64,000 bases of DNA from Candidatus Aenigmatarchaeota archaeon (GTDB taxonomy: Archaea > Aenigmatarchaeota > Aenigmatarchaeia > CG10238-14 > SCSR01). The DNA lies in the NCBI GenBank assembly GCA_016187385.1, contig JACPJU010000001.1, positions 401,144 through 465,143 of the forward strand, written 5' to 3'. The position numbers and the translations under genes are program-made. The notes beneath the pieces are model-generated. The model did not search any database, had not been told where the DNA came from, and worked only from the letters and a program-made list of their open reading frames with translations. Positions 52,856-61,249 of the stretch are shown one piece after another (the first letter of the stretch is position 1; each line of letters opens with the position of its first letter).

Positions 52856-54205
52856 TCACCCGTCTTCTTCGCGATCCAGTTTATCTAGAGCTTTTTGGGT
52901 ATTTATTTTCCATCCCTTTAGAGAACCTAAAATATCTTTGGTGACATTTGTTTTCTCCATTTTAAGTAATTGTGATATAATATTTTTTAATGCCAGATTT
53001 CTTTGTTTACCGGTTTTCATGTCTTTCAGCTTGAATGTCTTTTTCTTAGCCTCATCCCTGCCGACTATTACCACATAAGGAATCTGCGAATTGCTTGCAT
53101 ATTCCAATTGTTTGCCGAAACTCCTACCCATCAAATCCATTTGCGAATTTATCCCGTTCTTCCTCAATTGCTGAACTATTTTTACAGCATCGTCAATCAC
53201 ATTGTTGTCGACATTCGCTACAAAAACTTTTGTGTTGGTCTTCTCGGTTTTGGACATCTTGTTTTCTTTCATGACTTCCAGGATTCTATCCAAACCAAGC
53301 GAGATTCCAGTTGCAGGCAGGTCCTGTCCACCTATGTTCTTGATTAAATTGTCATATCTTCCACCCCCGCCGCAGCTGACTTTGGCGCCGAGATTGACCT
53401 CGAAAACAACAGAGGTGTAATATTCAAGTCCGCGAACGAGTGAGATATCGAATTTCAATTTTTTATCAATGCCTAGTTTCTTTGCCAGACTAAAGAATTC
53501 GATCAATTCCTTCTTCCCTTCATTGTCTGGTACGTCCTTAAGATTCTCGGTTTTCAAGATTTTCAGAATGTTTTTCGGCTCAAGGTTTTTCTTTTTGAGT
53601 TCCTCTTCTACACCTTCCAAACCTATCTTATCCAGCTTGTCTATAGTCCTGAAAACTTCTATTAGTTCATCCTTTTTAACAATCCTTTCAAACTCATTCT
53701 GGAGCAATTTTCTGCTGTTGACTCGGATGAAATAATTTTTGAATCCCAGACTGTCTAGAATTTCGCACACAGCAGACACGCATTCGACATCCGACAACAT
53801 GTTGTTGCTTCCTATAACATCTATATCAGCCTGCCAGAATTCCCTGAACCGTAAGAATGCTGGATTGTCGTATCTCCAGACCTTGTCTATCGCGTATCTT
53901 TTGAACGGTTTTGGTAGAGAAGTAGAAGAAACAACTCTTGCCAACGGCATTGTTAAATCGAATCTCAATCCCAGTTCACGATCTGACTTGTCCTTGAAAT
54001 AATAAATTTCATCCTTAACAGCTTCGCCCAACCCACCTTTCGCTGACAATAATTCAAAACTTTCAAACGCGGGAGTAATCAGAGGTTCAAAGCCGTATTT
54101 CTCAAAGACAGTTCTACATATTTCTATTATTTTATGTAGCTTGTTCGCATCTTCCGGCAACAAGTCTCTAGTGCCTTTCGGCGGTTGGAATTTCATAGAC
54201 ACCAT
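52856..54205 (-). CDS. hisS: Histidyl-tRNA synthetase
   Basis: 449 residues, normal length. Class II motifs: motif 1 region PPKGTRDLLPED and PLITPAFESFELL, motif 2 LRFDLTMPLARVV and YAIDKVWRYDNPAFLRFREF, HisA signature LVRGLEYYTSVVFEV (about 258-272), motif 3 TGISLGLDRIL. The C-terminal anticodon-binding domain follows. Starts at 54205 or 54196 are both possible; the first overlaps the upstream M20 peptidase gene by 13 bp, which suggests coupled translation. Identity is firm. Confidence 0.95.
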   Translation of the reverse strand: MVSMKFQPPKGTRDLLPEDANKLHKIIEICRTVFEKYGFEPLITPAFESFELLSAKGGLGEAVKDEIYYFKDKSDRELGLRFDLTMPLARVVSSTSLPKPFKRYAIDKVWRYDNPAFLRFREFWQADIDVIGSNNMLSDVECVSAVCEILDSLGFKNYFIRVNSRKLLQNEFERIVKKDELIEVFRTIDKLDKIGLEGVEEELKKKNLEPKNILKILKTENLKDVPDNEGKKELIEFFSLAKKLGIDKKLKFDISLVRGLEYYTSVVFEVNLGAKVSCGGGGRYDNLIKNIGGQDLPATGISLGLDRILEVMKENKMSKTEKTNTKVFVANVDNNVIDDAVKIVQQLRKNGINSQMDLMGRSFGKQLEYASNSQIPYVVIVGRDEAKKKTFKLKDMKTGKQRNLALKNIISQLLKMEKTNVTKDILGSLKGWKINTQKALDKLDREEDG

Positions 54206-55290
54206 TTTTTAATTGCATTTTCAAGAATATACCGCACTTTTTTCAAGGTCGGAATTTTCACATATTCGTTGGTCGTATGAGCACTGTAATTCCCGATACC
54301 GAGAGTAACGCATTCAATGCCGAGTTTCCTGTAGTACAATTCCATCTCTGTGTATCCTGACATCTTCCCTATCTTTAGATTACTTGCTTTTAGGATTTTT
54401 ACAATTTCAGAGTTCTCAGATATCTTGACAGCCTGTCTAGGCTCATGGTCGAATTCTATTTTTCCATCCAGTTTCAGTCTTTTCAGAATATCTTTTATCT
54501 GACCTATCGCATATGCGGGCGTTTCTCCGTAAGTCAGTCTCCTGTCCAATCCCACAGCACAGTAATCTGGAACTATATTGACTTTAGTTCCGCCTGATAT
54601 TGTACCTACATTAAAAGTACCTCTACCCAAGAGCGTGTCCTTTTTTACAGTCAGTTTATCTGTCAAGCGATTTATTTCTTCAACAAATTTCGTGGCTTTG
54701 GTTATAGCGTTTACACCTTTCTCAGGATGTGACCCATGAGCGGCTTTGCCTTTAAAAATAACTTTCAGGCGGATTACACCTTTTTGGGCAATTGTAAGCT
54801 CCAAGTCCCCGTCCGCCACTATTCCATATTTCACGTCTTTAAACACTTCTCTTCTGTTTTCAATCAGGTAATTGGAACCTTTGAACCCAACTTCTTCGTC
54901 TCCGACTATAGCTACCACTAATTTTCTTCTGAATTGGGATTTAGCTGAATTTTTTAAAGCGGATAAAATAGTAGCGACATTGCCCTTGCTGTCACATGTT
55001 CCCCTTCCATATATTTTATTGCCTACAATCTTACCGGAAAACGGGTCGTATTTCCAGTCGTCGATTTTTCCCGTTGGTACTGTATCCATATGGGAATTCA
55101 TCATCAATCCATTACTCTCTCCAAGAGAAGCCACGACATCAAATCTACCCTTATCATATTCAATTAATTCTACAGGGATTTTCAAACTGTCCAAGAAATC
55201 GTAAACATACTTGGCGACCTCTTTCTCATTGCCCGGTGGGTTTTCGGAATTTATCCTGACCAGTTCTTGTGTTAGTTGAACTTCATCCAT
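54193..55290 (-). CDS. M20-family metallopeptidase (ArgE/DapE-like)
   Basis: 365 residues. Zinc-dependent amidohydrolases of this family remove acyl or peptide groups. Metal-site motifs: MMNSHMDTVPTG (about 60-71), YGRGTCDSKG (about 93-102), VGDEEVGF (about 128-135) with the catalytic Glu pair, and GIGNYSAHTTNEYV near the C-terminus. The dimerisation domain is between. The true substrate (N-acetyl-amino acid, succinyl-diaminopimelate or dipeptide) cannot be read from the sequence. It overlaps hisS and is 4 bp after the DUF917 gene, an operon. Confidence 0.9.
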   Translation of the reverse strand: MDEVQLTQELVRINSENPPGNEKEVAKYVYDFLDSLKIPVELIEYDKGRFDVVASLGESNGLMMNSHMDTVPTGKIDDWKYDPFSGKIVGNKIYGRGTCDSKGNVATILSALKNSAKSQFRRKLVVAIVGDEEVGFKGSNYLIENRREVFKDVKYGIVADGDLELTIAQKGVIRLKVIFKGKAAHGSHPEKGVNAITKATKFVEEINRLTDKLTVKKDTLLGRGTFNVGTISGGTKVNIVPDYCAVGLDRRLTYGETPAYAIGQIKDILKRLKLDGKIEFDHEPRQAVKISENSEIVKILKASNLKIGKMSGYTEMELYYRKLGIECVTLGIGNYSAHTTNEYVKIPTLKKVRYILENAIKKWCL

Positions 55291-55294
55291 AAAA

Positions 55295-56341
55295 TCACTT
55301 GCTATTAAATTTTATTGGTGTATAATCGATATTAAATCCGAATATCCTAGGATTGAAGATTTTTATACCTTCTTTAGAACTCCAAATTTCATCTGCAGGC
55401 ATTCCGATTACTGAAACTTCCATTCCAACTTTCAAATCTCTGTTATAAATGCCATTATACTCAGGATCAGTTATAGTGATAAGGTCTGGGCATGTGACAT
55501 AAGGTTTACCATTAATCCAAGATACGAGGTTTTCATTCTTGAACCAAATTTCCAGTTCTGAGTTAGTAAATTCATCTTTACCGTCTATTTCGATATCTCC
55601 GATTAGAAAACCGCCTTTGTTTTCTTTGTTTATTTTCCTTAAAATTCCCTTAAAAATTATTTTACCTCCATACTTTTCAAAGAACTCTCTTAAGTTCTTA
55701 TTCTTAATATAATTTCCAAGCTCAATCGATTTTGTCAAACTGTTTTTAACTAAAAAATTCTTTACATTTCCGGTTTCCATTGGATAGCCTACAGCATAAG
55801 CATAGCCTCCAGAAACAGTTGCAAACGTCCTCGAAATCTTTTCTATTCTAGTCCAATCGTCAATATTTTTCAGAATAATCATGTCATTATCACTATTAAC
55901 TAGAATCATCGGAGTCCTTTTTATTTTCCCAATAGTTATTGTTTCGAGATAAACCTCGGGCGCGGATCTCCCACCCACGATATCGGCATCTACAATAGGA
56001 AGATCAAATTCAGATGCATAGTTCAGAGCTTCAAATACAGCACCAGGTCCTATTTCTACAGGTATAATAGCATCCATCTTACCGACAATTTTTTCTAATT
56101 CATCCTTAGCAACAAAAATGGTATTAGGCGTCTTTTCTTCAGATGCACTGCTACCTATCATAAAAACCGTGAAAATTTTGGAATTTTCTGCTAGTTCATC
56201 TAAATTTATCATTCGAACTTTACTTTTTGACAGTTTTTCCAGATACTTTCTCGCCTTATTTGGATCCCCACCACCACCGCATCCTAGGATTTTCGATCCG
56301 ATCAGCAGGTTTTCATAATCTTCTGAATTTAATAGTCTCAT
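55295..56341 (-). CDS. DUF917 family protein
   Basis: 348 residues from the ATG at 56341. LGCGGGGDPNKARKYLE (about 20-36) is the distinctive N-terminal glycine-rich motif of DUF917, then PVEIGPGAVFEALNYA and LPIVDADIVGGRSAPEVYL are the conserved active-site-like blocks. DUF917 proteins are related to hydantoinase/ketohydantoin-type enzymes, but the substrate here is unknown. It overlaps the upstream gene's stop (TGATG), and lies 4 bp from the M20 peptidase gene. The pair may hydrolyse an amide or peptide-like compound in sequence, which is an inference from context. Confidence 0.88.
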   Translation of the reverse strand: MRLLNSEDYENLLIGSKILGCGGGGDPNKARKYLEKLSKSKVRMINLDELAENSKIFTVFMIGSSASEEKTPNTIFVAKDELEKIVGKMDAIIPVEIGPGAVFEALNYASEFDLPIVDADIVGGRSAPEVYLETITIGKIKRTPMILVNSDNDMIILKNIDDWTRIEKISRTFATVSGGYAYAVGYPMETGNVKNFLVKNSLTKSIELGNYIKNKNLREFFEKYGGKIIFKGILRKINKENKGGFLIGDIEIDGKDEFTNSELEIWFKNENLVSWINGKPYVTCPDLITITDPEYNGIYNRDLKVGMEVSVIGMPADEIWSSKEGIKIFNPRIFGFNIDYTPIKFNSK

Positions 56342-56345
56342 CAAA

Positions 56346-57530
56346 TCACCTTATAAAACTCAATCTAGAATACAAATCTTCAATTTGAGATGACAACTCC
56401 TCTAAAGGAGCGATAATTTTTCCACCAAACTTATTTTTTACTCTAGAAGATTCTGCTATACACCCGATTAATCCATTTCCTTTCCCTTTTCTAGCATTCT
56501 TATACTCTTTTTCAATTTCGGCAACATCTCTAATTAATTGTCGTGAATCTTCAAATGGAAACAACAGATTAACAGATTCTTTTACTATTGGATTTTGGTT
56601 TAGAGGAAATGGTTGATTAAACCCTCTTTGAACACTGTCGACAAGTTTCTTTTTTGCATTTGCTTGGTTAACCGATTCTGTATATGGTGTTTGTCTGGCA
56701 AAAGTTTGTCCATCTAAACTGATCATAGGGACAAATCCAGCAGTTTGAAAGCGAGAATTCTTACCATACCCCCATGGATTATCCTCTAGAAATTCGTCTA
56801 TACCATAATATCCATTCCTGCTAGGTAATGCGACTTCTAAAAAGTGTTGGAATGGTTCGCAACATAAGACATTTTCATCCTGTAAATACCCTGCTCGTTT
56901 CAATAAAGCAGGCCACAAATATGTATACATCATGTTGATTTTGCTTTTTTCAGCCCTCAGAATTTTCTGGTTTCCTACTTCACCAGCAAGTCTAACAACA
57001 TATTCTTGTAATAAGTCATCTATGTCACTAGTGTAAACGGGGACAAACTTTATGCTTCTTCCTGTAGAAAGCGATAGCCATTTCTTAACTATTTCTGAAG
57101 ACCTTTCACTAACATCTCTAAAAACTTTTGCCAGTTCTCCTTGACTTAATCCTAATTGATTAGATATTAAACTTGCAAAAAAACTATCTTCAAAAACACA
57201 AAGATATGTGTCAGATGTGGTTGGGCCTATGGAATCTACTATTTGATCTAGTCGTGGCAAATTCCTAGACCATCGGGCTATGTCCTGAGGTTTAGTGATC
57301 TTTAAACCGTCTGGCAAAGTACCTTTCATTAGGTAATTGAGATCTCCAGAGTATACTACGCATAATCCACCAATTGTTGTATTTGGGGTACTACCATTCC
57401 TTCTTGTGAACAATGTCTTGTATAGAGAGGATCCCAAATAATCGTCTCTAAGATCACCCTGTTTACCAGGAATTCCCTCAGATTCGGTTTTCCAACTTTC
57501 AAGTCTTTCTCTATACAGAATTGGTGCCAA
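56346..57530 (-). CDS. Hypothetical protein of 394 residues
   Basis: 394 residues from a TTG at 57530; no in-frame ATG exists before the upstream stop, so TTG is the best start. There is no signal peptide or membrane span. The middle has LCVFEDSFFASLISNQLGLS, then KFVPVYTSDIDDLLQEYVVR, an alternating alpha/beta pattern like a Rossmann fold, followed by MMYTYLWPALLKRAGYL and VLCCEPFQHFLEVAL. This loosely recalls class I tRNA synthetase or cyclodipeptide synthase folds, but without HIGH or KMSKS motifs I do not claim it. The TGA stop overlaps the DUF917 start (TGATG). A perfect palindrome lies upstream (57547-57560). Confidence 0.65.
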   Translation of the reverse strand: MAPILYRERLESWKTESEGIPGKQGDLRDDYLGSSLYKTLFTRRNGSTPNTTIGGLCVVYSGDLNYLMKGTLPDGLKITKPQDIARWSRNLPRLDQIVDSIGPTTSDTYLCVFEDSFFASLISNQLGLSQGELAKVFRDVSERSSEIVKKWLSLSTGRSIKFVPVYTSDIDDLLQEYVVRLAGEVGNQKILRAEKSKINMMYTYLWPALLKRAGYLQDENVLCCEPFQHFLEVALPSRNGYYGIDEFLEDNPWGYGKNSRFQTAGFVPMISLDGQTFARQTPYTESVNQANAKKKLVDSVQRGFNQPFPLNQNPIVKESVNLLFPFEDSRQLIRDVAEIEKEYKNARKGKGNGLIGCIAESSRVKNKFGGKIIAPLEELSSQIEDLYSRLSFIR

Positions 57531-57546
57531 TACATCATTCTGCCAT

Positions 57547-57560
57547 GTGAACTAGTTCAC
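57547..57560. promoter_or_regulatory. Perfect 14-bp palindrome, candidate operator
   Basis: GTGAACTAGTTCAC is a perfect inverted repeat located 17-30 bp before the TTG start at 57530. A looser version with the same half-sites (GTGAA-N6-TTCAC) overlaps the start of the AbrB-like gene at 58096-58111. Both could be sites for that regulator. Confidence 0.45.
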
Positions 57561-57563
57561 CAG

Positions 57564-57866
57564 TCATTGACTCACCTCAAAATAACCACATCTGTTCAAA
57601 TGACCTTTTACGGTATCACCTACTTTATATCTATCCTCATAAGCCCCGTCAAAGAATAAAGTTTCGTCGTCTAAAGTGTATCTTGTAAAATACACCGACT
57701 GTCCAGGACCACCATAGCTATTATACCTCTTTTCTACTATGATGCCTGTTTTTTCAGTTTTTGGGTTTTGTGAGCAATAGCAAGTATCATAGATAGCTAT
57801 ACCTCCAGATGCCAATGCTAGAGCCGCCAGATATATTGAACATATCATATCCTGTATTCTATTCAT
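57564..57866 (-). CDS. Small membrane-anchored protein
   Basis: 100 residues from the ATG at 57866. AAGGTGATGAT just before it contains a Shine-Dalgarno-like GGTGAT and a TATA-like ATTTAAATAT lies about 27 nt upstream, so the longer frame is rejected. MICSIYLAALALASGGIAIY is a membrane segment (about 7-26). The outer part has Cys (DTCYCSQNP, NRCGYF) and beta-strands (TGIIVEKRY, VYFTRYTLDDETLFFDG). No family recognised. It lies between the AbrB-like gene and the 394-residue gene, all on the minus strand. Confidence 0.65.
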   Translation of the reverse strand: MNRIQDMICSIYLAALALASGGIAIYDTCYCSQNPKTEKTGIIVEKRYNSYGGPGQSVYFTRYTLDDETLFFDGAYEDRYKVGDTVKGHLNRCGYFEVSQ

Positions 57867-57870
57867 ATCA

Positions 57871-58104
57871 TCACCTTGAAGGGGTTCGGCGATATTTAAA
57901 TTGTGACTTGACTTCTCTTTGGCTGAGAGCTTTAGTCGTAAAAGATAACTGTGCATTAACAGGAACCAAAACTATCTTCTTGCCTTTAACTTCGAAAGAA
58001 ACAGCACTACCTTCCATTAGCCTTAACTTATACCTCAGACCAACAGGAATTGAGACCCTGCCTTTGGAATCTATCCTAGAAATAGCACTGATGCCGTGAA
58101 CCAC
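57871..58104 (-). CDS. AbrB/MazE-type swapped-hairpin DNA-binding protein
   Basis: 77 residues from a GTG. ISRIDSKGRVSIPVGLRYKL (about 8-27) is the AbrB/SpoVT/MazE signature, followed by GSAVSFEVKGKKIVLVPV, completing the swapped-hairpin beta-barrel. The C-terminal tail is basic. Such proteins are antitoxins or transition regulators. No toxin gene is adjacent; the next gene is the small membrane protein. A palindromic GTGAA-N6-TTCAC overlaps its start, consistent with self-regulation. Upstream, ATG at about 58137 opens a 21-codon frame that overlaps the start in another frame. Confidence 0.75.
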   Translation of the reverse strand: MVHGISAISRIDSKGRVSIPVGLRYKLRLMEGSAVSFEVKGKKIVLVPVNAQLSFTTKALSQREVKSQFKYRRTPSR

Positions 58105-58111
58105 TTTTCAC
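58096..58111. promoter_or_regulatory. Inverted repeat at the AbrB-like gene start, candidate autoregulatory site
   Basis: GTGAA-CCACTT-TTCAC shares both half-sites with the palindrome at 57547-57560 but with a 6-bp spacer instead of 4. It covers the GTG start of the AbrB-like gene, so binding would block transcription or translation start. Confidence 0.35.
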
Positions 58112-58213
58112 TTTTATGAAGACGTTCCCCTCTCATTTCGTTCACCTTGATATCAGATAATAGTTTAACTTTAAATACGCGAAGGTGGGAAAACTGGCTG
58201 TGGGTAGTTGCCT

Positions 58214-58630
58214 TTAATATACAGATGTTACCAATGATTTGTTTTTAACCCTTTTAACAAAATTAGTTCCTACCTCAATACCATAAGGTACAATGTAACC
58301 TAATGTATCCACCACCCCCAACCAAGGATTACCAAAAATCTCATAAGAAATTAACCAGTAGGCGGGTTGCAGTGTTAAAAATCTCATCGCATGCATCAAA
58401 GGGACTGCACAACCGTCAGTAAGTGCCATTGTGACAACATCGCTTGGCTGAGAGTTTATTGGTGCTTCGTAATGAGATGGTGATGTATGAAATCTTCGCC
58501 GTGAGGCTTGCTCTGTTAAAGAACTTAAGGTTGAACCTACCCCCGGAAGGAGGTAAGGTACAAGTGAAAGTGGTGAATCAATAATCCCCCCAATTTCATA
58601 TAACCTTTCTTTTACCCTTTCTAAATTCAT
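58214..58630 (-). CDS. Hypothetical protein with hydrophobic segments
   Basis: 138 residues from the ATG at 58630, preceded by AT-rich TTTAATAGTTTATTG at about 25-30 nt. Hydrophobic patches (LSLVPYLLPGVGSTLSSL at about 22-39, LTLQPAYWLISYEIFG at about 85-100, VVDTLGYIVPYGIEVG at about 105-120) suggest membrane association without clear spans. The C-terminus is basic. No family recognised. It is 110 bp upstream of the AbrB-like gene. Confidence 0.6.
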   Translation of the reverse strand: MNLERVKERLYEIGGIIDSPLSLVPYLLPGVGSTLSSLTEQASRRRFHTSPSHYEAPINSQPSDVVTMALTDGCAVPLMHAMRFLTLQPAYWLISYEIFGNPWLGVVDTLGYIVPYGIEVGTNFVKRVKNKSLVTSVY

Positions 58631-58720
58631 AATAGATAGTGTATACAATAAACTATTAAAAACTTTCTACCAATCGTAAATTTCTGCAAAAACAACCTTT
58701 GATACCGAACGTGGAAAAAC

Positions 58721-59311
58721 TTAAGTTCTTCGAGGAGCGGCTATCCTTAATATGTAATTGTAAGGTACAGTAGGATCCCCTGAAAATAAAATATTTCCGG
58801 CATTTAACGCTATCACATCAGCCAGAAAATAGTTTCTCTCGGCTAGCTCACTTTGTATTATAGCTTCTCGTGGTCTTCTATCTTCGGCTTCCTCAAATTC
58901 ATATGGATAAAGATAGACATATCGGAAAGAGCCTAATGGAAAAGCAGGTTGAAATTCAATTCTCGTTAACAATTTCTCAGCATCATATGAGGCTCTTGGT
59001 ATGTGAAATTTTTGAGTAGCTATATACACCATTTCGCATCTTCCACGTTCTTTATCTAAAGGAGGCAATATATCATCTCTCAAATGAGATATATTCTCCC
59101 CAGTTGTTCTTGATTTCTTTTCAGTTCTTATACAGCGTTCCGGGATTCCTAATCCAACGGCAAGATGCGCTAAATCATCGGCTTCGTATTTGCCAGTGGT
59201 TATAACTATCCCGATTTTATTTTCTTAATAATCTTGCGAGACCCTTTCGACTCTCCACAATCCCAAATCTTTGGGACTTGCTCCAAGTGCAATTCCAGCT
59301 CTATACGGCAT
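58721..59311 (-). pseudogene. DUF218 (YdcF/ElyC-like) gene interrupted by one TAA codon
   Basis: One frame runs from ATG 59311 to the stop at 58721-58723, broken only by a TAA at 59225-59227 (codon 29). Before it: MPYRAGIALGASPKDLG and LWRVERVSQDY. After it: KIGIVITTGKYEADDLAHLA, VGLGIPERCIRTEKKSRTTG, IATQKFHIPRASYDAEKLL. These match DUF218 blocks: VVLGA at the first strand, IIVSGG, the ExxSxxTxEN block, and the F-H-x-x-RA motif. An intact protein would have about 196 residues. A TATA box (TTTTAAATCC) lies about 26 nt before the ATG. Either a recent nonsense mutation or a sequence error; a downstream TTG restart at 59083 would lack the N-terminal strands. Confidence 0.65.
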
Positions 59312-59413
59312 AATTCTAAGATGTCATTTAAGGATTTAAAACCGCATGAAAGAGTTGCTGAACTTCATTACTAACTAATTAAAAGGAGGAAAACCATATA
59401 GTAAAAAGGGAGT

Positions 59414-60982
59414 ATGGCTAACAAAGGAAGTCAGCGGGAATTCAGGCCTTGGATAACACTAGCCGCTTTAATTGCTGTAACGTTAAGCGTTTCCATTTAT
59501 TTCTTTTTCCTTGGTGGCCAATTAATACCACCCGAACAACCACCGAATGTAACCCAACCACCTCAACCACCAGGACAGCCTCCAACACAACCACCAGGAG
59601 GTCAACCATCTCAACCACCGCCAGTCGGAGGAGCACCGCCTGAAGAACCACCAAAAAAGATACCAAGTCCGATTGAACTCTTATCAAGAATCATTTCCAT
59701 GGGTTCGATACTCAAGACAGGCATGGTTGTAGGCACGCAGGGCCAGAGCATTCTGTTCCAAGATTCTGCAGGCAAAAATTTAATGATTATTGATAATTCA
59801 GGCAATGTTACAATAGATCAAAACAATCTAGCACCTACATTATTTGTAGACGCAGACAAAAACAGAACAGGTATAGGCACTTCAAATCCTCGGGCAAGGT
59901 TAGAGATTGTAAACAAGCTGGCAAGTGAGCGTATTGGTGGTACTGAATATCCTATCTATGACTTAAGATTAACAGCAACCTCCTCAGATCATCCATCAGT
60001 AATTGAATTTAATGACATTAATGATCCTTTCCCCCCCGGATTTATCGAGTATTATCACTCTCTGGATATGATGCGATTTTTTGTAGATAGTGATTATGCA
60101 ATGGTTTTAGCGAATTCTACTTTTGGAAGATCATCTGTTGTTATAGGAGCAGTAAGGATTCCTGAAGCTAATTTGCAAGTATATGGTAACATTAGCATAG
60201 TAAATGCTATGGGAGGAGATAGCTTTGTGGTTAATGACCAATCCTATGAATCTGGGGACCAATTAGTACATGATCCTACACCATTTGTTATTGACAAGGA
60301 TGGCAATGTTGGCATAGGTATAGGTACTCCTAAATCAAAACTGCAAGTGACGGGAAACTATATCCAAATACCTACGAGGAGCAACTTACCTGTAGGCACA
60401 GATTGTGATGTAGCTGATGAAGAGGGACGAGTGGTTTTTGATACAACAAATGATAACCTCTATATTTGTTCGGGTGTGTCTGGATGGCGCGAAGTTGTAA
60501 CTACAACGTATAAAAGAGTTTTCATCACAAGTACTGGCTACAATGGCACTCTCGGAGGTCTAAGTGGTGCCGACCAGAAATGTCAATCATTAGCTAATGC
60601 AGCTAATCTAGGCGGAACTTGGAAGGCTTGGCTAAGCGATCGGACAACTGCCGCAACTTCACGATTGACTCATTTCAACAATCCTTACAAATTATTAGAC
60701 GGCAAGAAAATAGCAGATAGTTGGAATGATTTAACAGACGGCTCTATAGCAAATGCTATAAATTTGGACGAAAAGACAGCAACTCAAACAAACAAGTTAG
60801 TTTGGACAAGTACAAGTTTCAATGGTTCTATTCCATATTCTCCAACTAATCGTTGTGAAGACTGGACACTAAACTCAGCTTTTGGTGATGTAGGTAGTAA
60901 TTCCCGTACTGATTCGGGTTGGACAAATCAGGGGATGCACGAATGTACTAACATCAATCATTTGTACTGCTTTGAACAATAA
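59414..60982 (+). CDS. Surface protein with proline-rich stalk, fibre-like repeats and C-terminal DUF1554 domain
   Basis: 522 residues. A basic head and one membrane span (WITLAALIAVTLSVSIYFFF, about 13-32) form a signal anchor, then a Pro/Gln stalk (about 38-85). Residues 110-350 contain tail-fibre-like units (LFVDADKNRTGIGTSNPRAR, VIDKDGNVGIGIGTPKSKLQ), a pattern known from phage fibre and S74-type proteins, with no chaperone domain seen. Residues about 370-522 are a DUF1554 domain (KRVFITSTGYNGTLGGLSGA, GGTWKAWLSD, HLYCFEQ), nearly the same as the end of the giant protein at 15216. GGAGG at about 59386-59390 lies too far from the ATG to be a clear SD. Adhesion role inferred. Confidence 0.85.
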   Translation: MANKGSQREFRPWITLAALIAVTLSVSIYFFFLGGQLIPPEQPPNVTQPPQPPGQPPTQPPGGQPSQPPPVGGAPPEEPPKKIPSPIELLSRIISMGSILKTGMVVGTQGQSILFQDSAGKNLMIIDNSGNVTIDQNNLAPTLFVDADKNRTGIGTSNPRARLEIVNKLASERIGGTEYPIYDLRLTATSSDHPSVIEFNDINDPFPPGFIEYYHSLDMMRFFVDSDYAMVLANSTFGRSSVVIGAVRIPEANLQVYGNISIVNAMGGDSFVVNDQSYESGDQLVHDPTPFVIDKDGNVGIGIGTPKSKLQVTGNYIQIPTRSNLPVGTDCDVADEEGRVVFDTTNDNLYICSGVSGWREVVTTTYKRVFITSTGYNGTLGGLSGADQKCQSLANAANLGGTWKAWLSDRTTAATSRLTHFNNPYKLLDGKKIADSWNDLTDGSIANAINLDEKTATQTNKLVWTSTSFNGSIPYSPTNRCEDWTLNSAFGDVGSNSRTDSGWTNQGMHECTNINHLYCFEQ

Positions 60983-60988
60983 AGTCAA

Positions 60989-61249
60989 TCAGTTAAACTT
61001 TCTGAAAATAAAATACCCAGCCAATATGACAGCCATCAAAACCAGTGAAAACCACGGCGAATAGCCGTAAACAAAATATCCTGTAATGTCTCCCACGGCT
61101 GTATTCGACAGAGGTATGATAACATCTTTGTTTATCACATTATACAGACCGTTCACATAATAGAAATTTACAGCATTCAACGCTACAGATAGAACAATCA
61201 AAAATTTCCAGAATCCGAATTCATCTTTGGTTTTCGCTTTTCTTTTCAT
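60989..61249 (-). CDS. Small two-span membrane protein
   Basis: 86 residues from the ATG at 61249, which overlaps the aMBF1 stop (TGATG). Two hydrophobic helices at about 14-34 (FWKFLIVLSVALNAVNFYYV) and 64-83 (FSLVLMAVILAGYFIF) flank an external loop. The N-terminus is basic (KRKAKTKDE). It is co-transcribed with aMBF1 but no functional link is known. Family unknown. Confidence 0.7.
   Translation of the reverse strand: MKRKAKTKDEFGFWKFLIVLSVALNAVNFYYVNGLYNVINKDVIIPLSNTAVGDITGYFVYGYSPWFSLVLMAVILAGYFIFRKFN

Noticed and set aside
59225-59227. Stop-codon recoding in the DUF218 gene
   Set aside because: The codon is TAA; pyrrolysine uses TAG and selenocysteine TGA, so recoding has no support.
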